Made by a program: the position numbers and the translations under genes | Shown here: in pieces, positions 63,423 to 64,000 of the stretch | Numbering within the stretch: the stretch's first letter is position 1 | Layout of the letters: each line of letters opens with the position of its first letter | Assembly: GCA_023053545.1 (NCBI GenBank) | Contig: JAKZAN010000355.1 | Coordinates: forward strand, 1-64,000 | Source of the DNA: Lepidurus packardi | Taxonomy: Eukaryota; Arthropoda; Branchiopoda; Notostraca; Triopsidae | Reading direction: 5' to 3' | DNA length: 64,000 nt | The notes under the pieces: generated by a model | Databases searched by the model: none | Told to the model about the DNA's origin: nothing | The model's input: only the letters and a program-made list of their open reading frames with translations

Positions 63423-63597
63423 CGCGCATCTCTTTGTAGACATGCCACTTCGCGGCCTCGAGCAGGCCGAGGACTTCGACGGCGTTAAACCTTTCGGGGA
63501 ACAGCATCTTCACGGCCATCCGGCCGTCTTCGTCGATAATCCGGTACAGGCGAACCTCAAGAGTGACCAGCTGGTCGGGGTCGATCGGATCCATCAT
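63415..63597 (-). CDS. Small protein of unknown function (60 aa)
   Basis: ATG 63597 overlaps the methyltransferase-like stop (ATGA). LVTLEVRLYRIIDEDGRMAV, then FNAVEVLGLLEAAKWHVYKE. Alpha/beta; no family. Confidence 0.6.
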   Translation of the reverse strand: MMDPIDPDQLVTLEVRLYRIIDEDGRMAVKMLFPERFNAVEVLGLLEAAKWHVYKEMRDE

Positions 63598-64000
63598 GCG
63601 ACGATCCCCAGTCCCTCGGTTGCGCGTTGCGCCTGTTGCGGTACAACGCCGTTACCCAAAAGCATAAGTTGGCTTACGCGGGCAAGGTTAGTGCCGGCGA
63701 ACCAGTCTTCGGGCCACCCCATCATCCAGATCACGAACTCGACAGTGATACGCAGATTGTTGTTCTTGTTGAGTTCGACGGCCCGGGGGGCTTCGCTTAA
63801 CGTAACGGCTTCCCAGTTCCGGATTGCCGGGAGGTAGGCGTGCCAGGTGTCGTCGTGGTGAGCGCGGATGACGGCGAACGGAAGTGTGGCGCCGGTGCGG
63901 TTGTTCCAGTGTGGTCCACGGGTTGCGTCAGAAGAAACTGGTGTGGGCAACAATGAAAATGCGCTGACGTCGGTGGGGAGCACCGGCTCCGCTCGCCGAT
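63594..64000 (-). CDS. DNA methyltransferase-like protein, C-terminal part (runs off the window)
   Basis: The frame is open to the window edge on its 5' side. FSLLPTPVSSDATRGPHWNN, then LRITVEFVIWMMGWPEDWFA and QLMLLGNGVVPQQAQRA, match the C-terminal region seen in phage cytosine-5 DNA methylases (WLMGxPxGW and GNGVVPQQA motifs). The catalytic domain, if present, lies outside the window, so activity cannot be judged. Such enzymes protect phage DNA from restriction. Confidence 0.72.
   Translation of the reverse strand, partial: RRAEPVLPTDVSAFSLLPTPVSSDATRGPHWNNRTGATLPFAVIRAHHDDTWHAYLPAIRNWEAVTLSEAPRAVELNKNNNLRITVEFVIWMMGWPEDWFAGTNLARVSQLMLLGNGVVPQQAQRATEGLGIVA

Noticed and set aside
1-64000. 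tRNA or tmRNA genes
   Set aside because: No cloverleaf with a TTC-A-A loop and acceptor stem was found by eye in the gaps; nearly all gaps are too short.

Overview
The window is a 64-kb piece of a tailed actinobacteriophage genome with siphovirus-type morphology. The host is probably a mycolic-acid-containing bacterium such as Mycobacterium, Gordonia or Rhodococcus. Reasons: a tail-assembly-chaperone / tape-measure / Dit-like / Gp37-like tail series, a lysis cassette that includes a lysin B (mycolylarabinogalactan esterase), high GC, and near-gapless ATGA/GTGA/TGATG gene overlaps. Head and packaging genes lie left of the window. No DNA polymerase, helicase, integrase or tRNA gene is seen here. 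The set Ku + sliding clamp + ParB-like protein + AAA ATPase + many copies of one short palindrome recalls the Corndog-type (Cluster O) mycobacteriophages. That resemblance is from memory and was not searched.

Layout. 1-31740, rightward: tail chaperone 3' end, an 1859-aa tape measure protein, Dit-like and Gp37-like proteins, then about 24 kb of minor tail and fibre genes. These include a lysin-B-like esterase inside the tail operon, three consecutive LamG-lectin proteins (the largest, 1779 aa, has about eight LamG units) and two TIG/glycine-rich paralogues that bracket the fibre cluster. 31768-36889, leftward: lysis cassette (DEDDy exonuclease, membrane proteins, holin-like protein, lysin B, lysin A, HNH endonuclease VII) headed by an HTH gene with its own palindromic operator and a leaderless promoter. 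36960-59718, leftward: more than 60 mostly small genes. These include the sliding clamp, Ku, the ParB-like protein, a Ycf46-like AAA ATPase, a WGR-domain ATP-dependent DNA ligase, a GNAT enzyme, XRE/Xis-like regulators, zinc-ribbon microproteins, lipoproteins and one-helix membrane peptides. 59719-60543: a gene-free region with two tandem-repeat arrays between divergent promoters, a candidate origin or centromere. 60544-61694: the only rightward genes of the right arm, flanked by a perfect 37-bp inverted repeat. 62009-64000, leftward: small exported or membrane proteins and the end of a DNA methyltransferase-like gene.

How it may work together. About 44 copies of a 19-bp palindrome (GTGTTGC-N5-GCAACAC) lie mostly between genes of the right arm. 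Five leftward promoters have -35/-10 boxes exactly 17 bp apart, and four of them are followed by a palindrome copy before the first gene. The ParB-like protein is the obvious candidate reader of the palindrome, but this is an inference. Ku together with the phage's own WGR-ligase suggests a self-contained end-joining system for genome circularisation. Small genes below about 60 aa were found by reading the overlaps directly.
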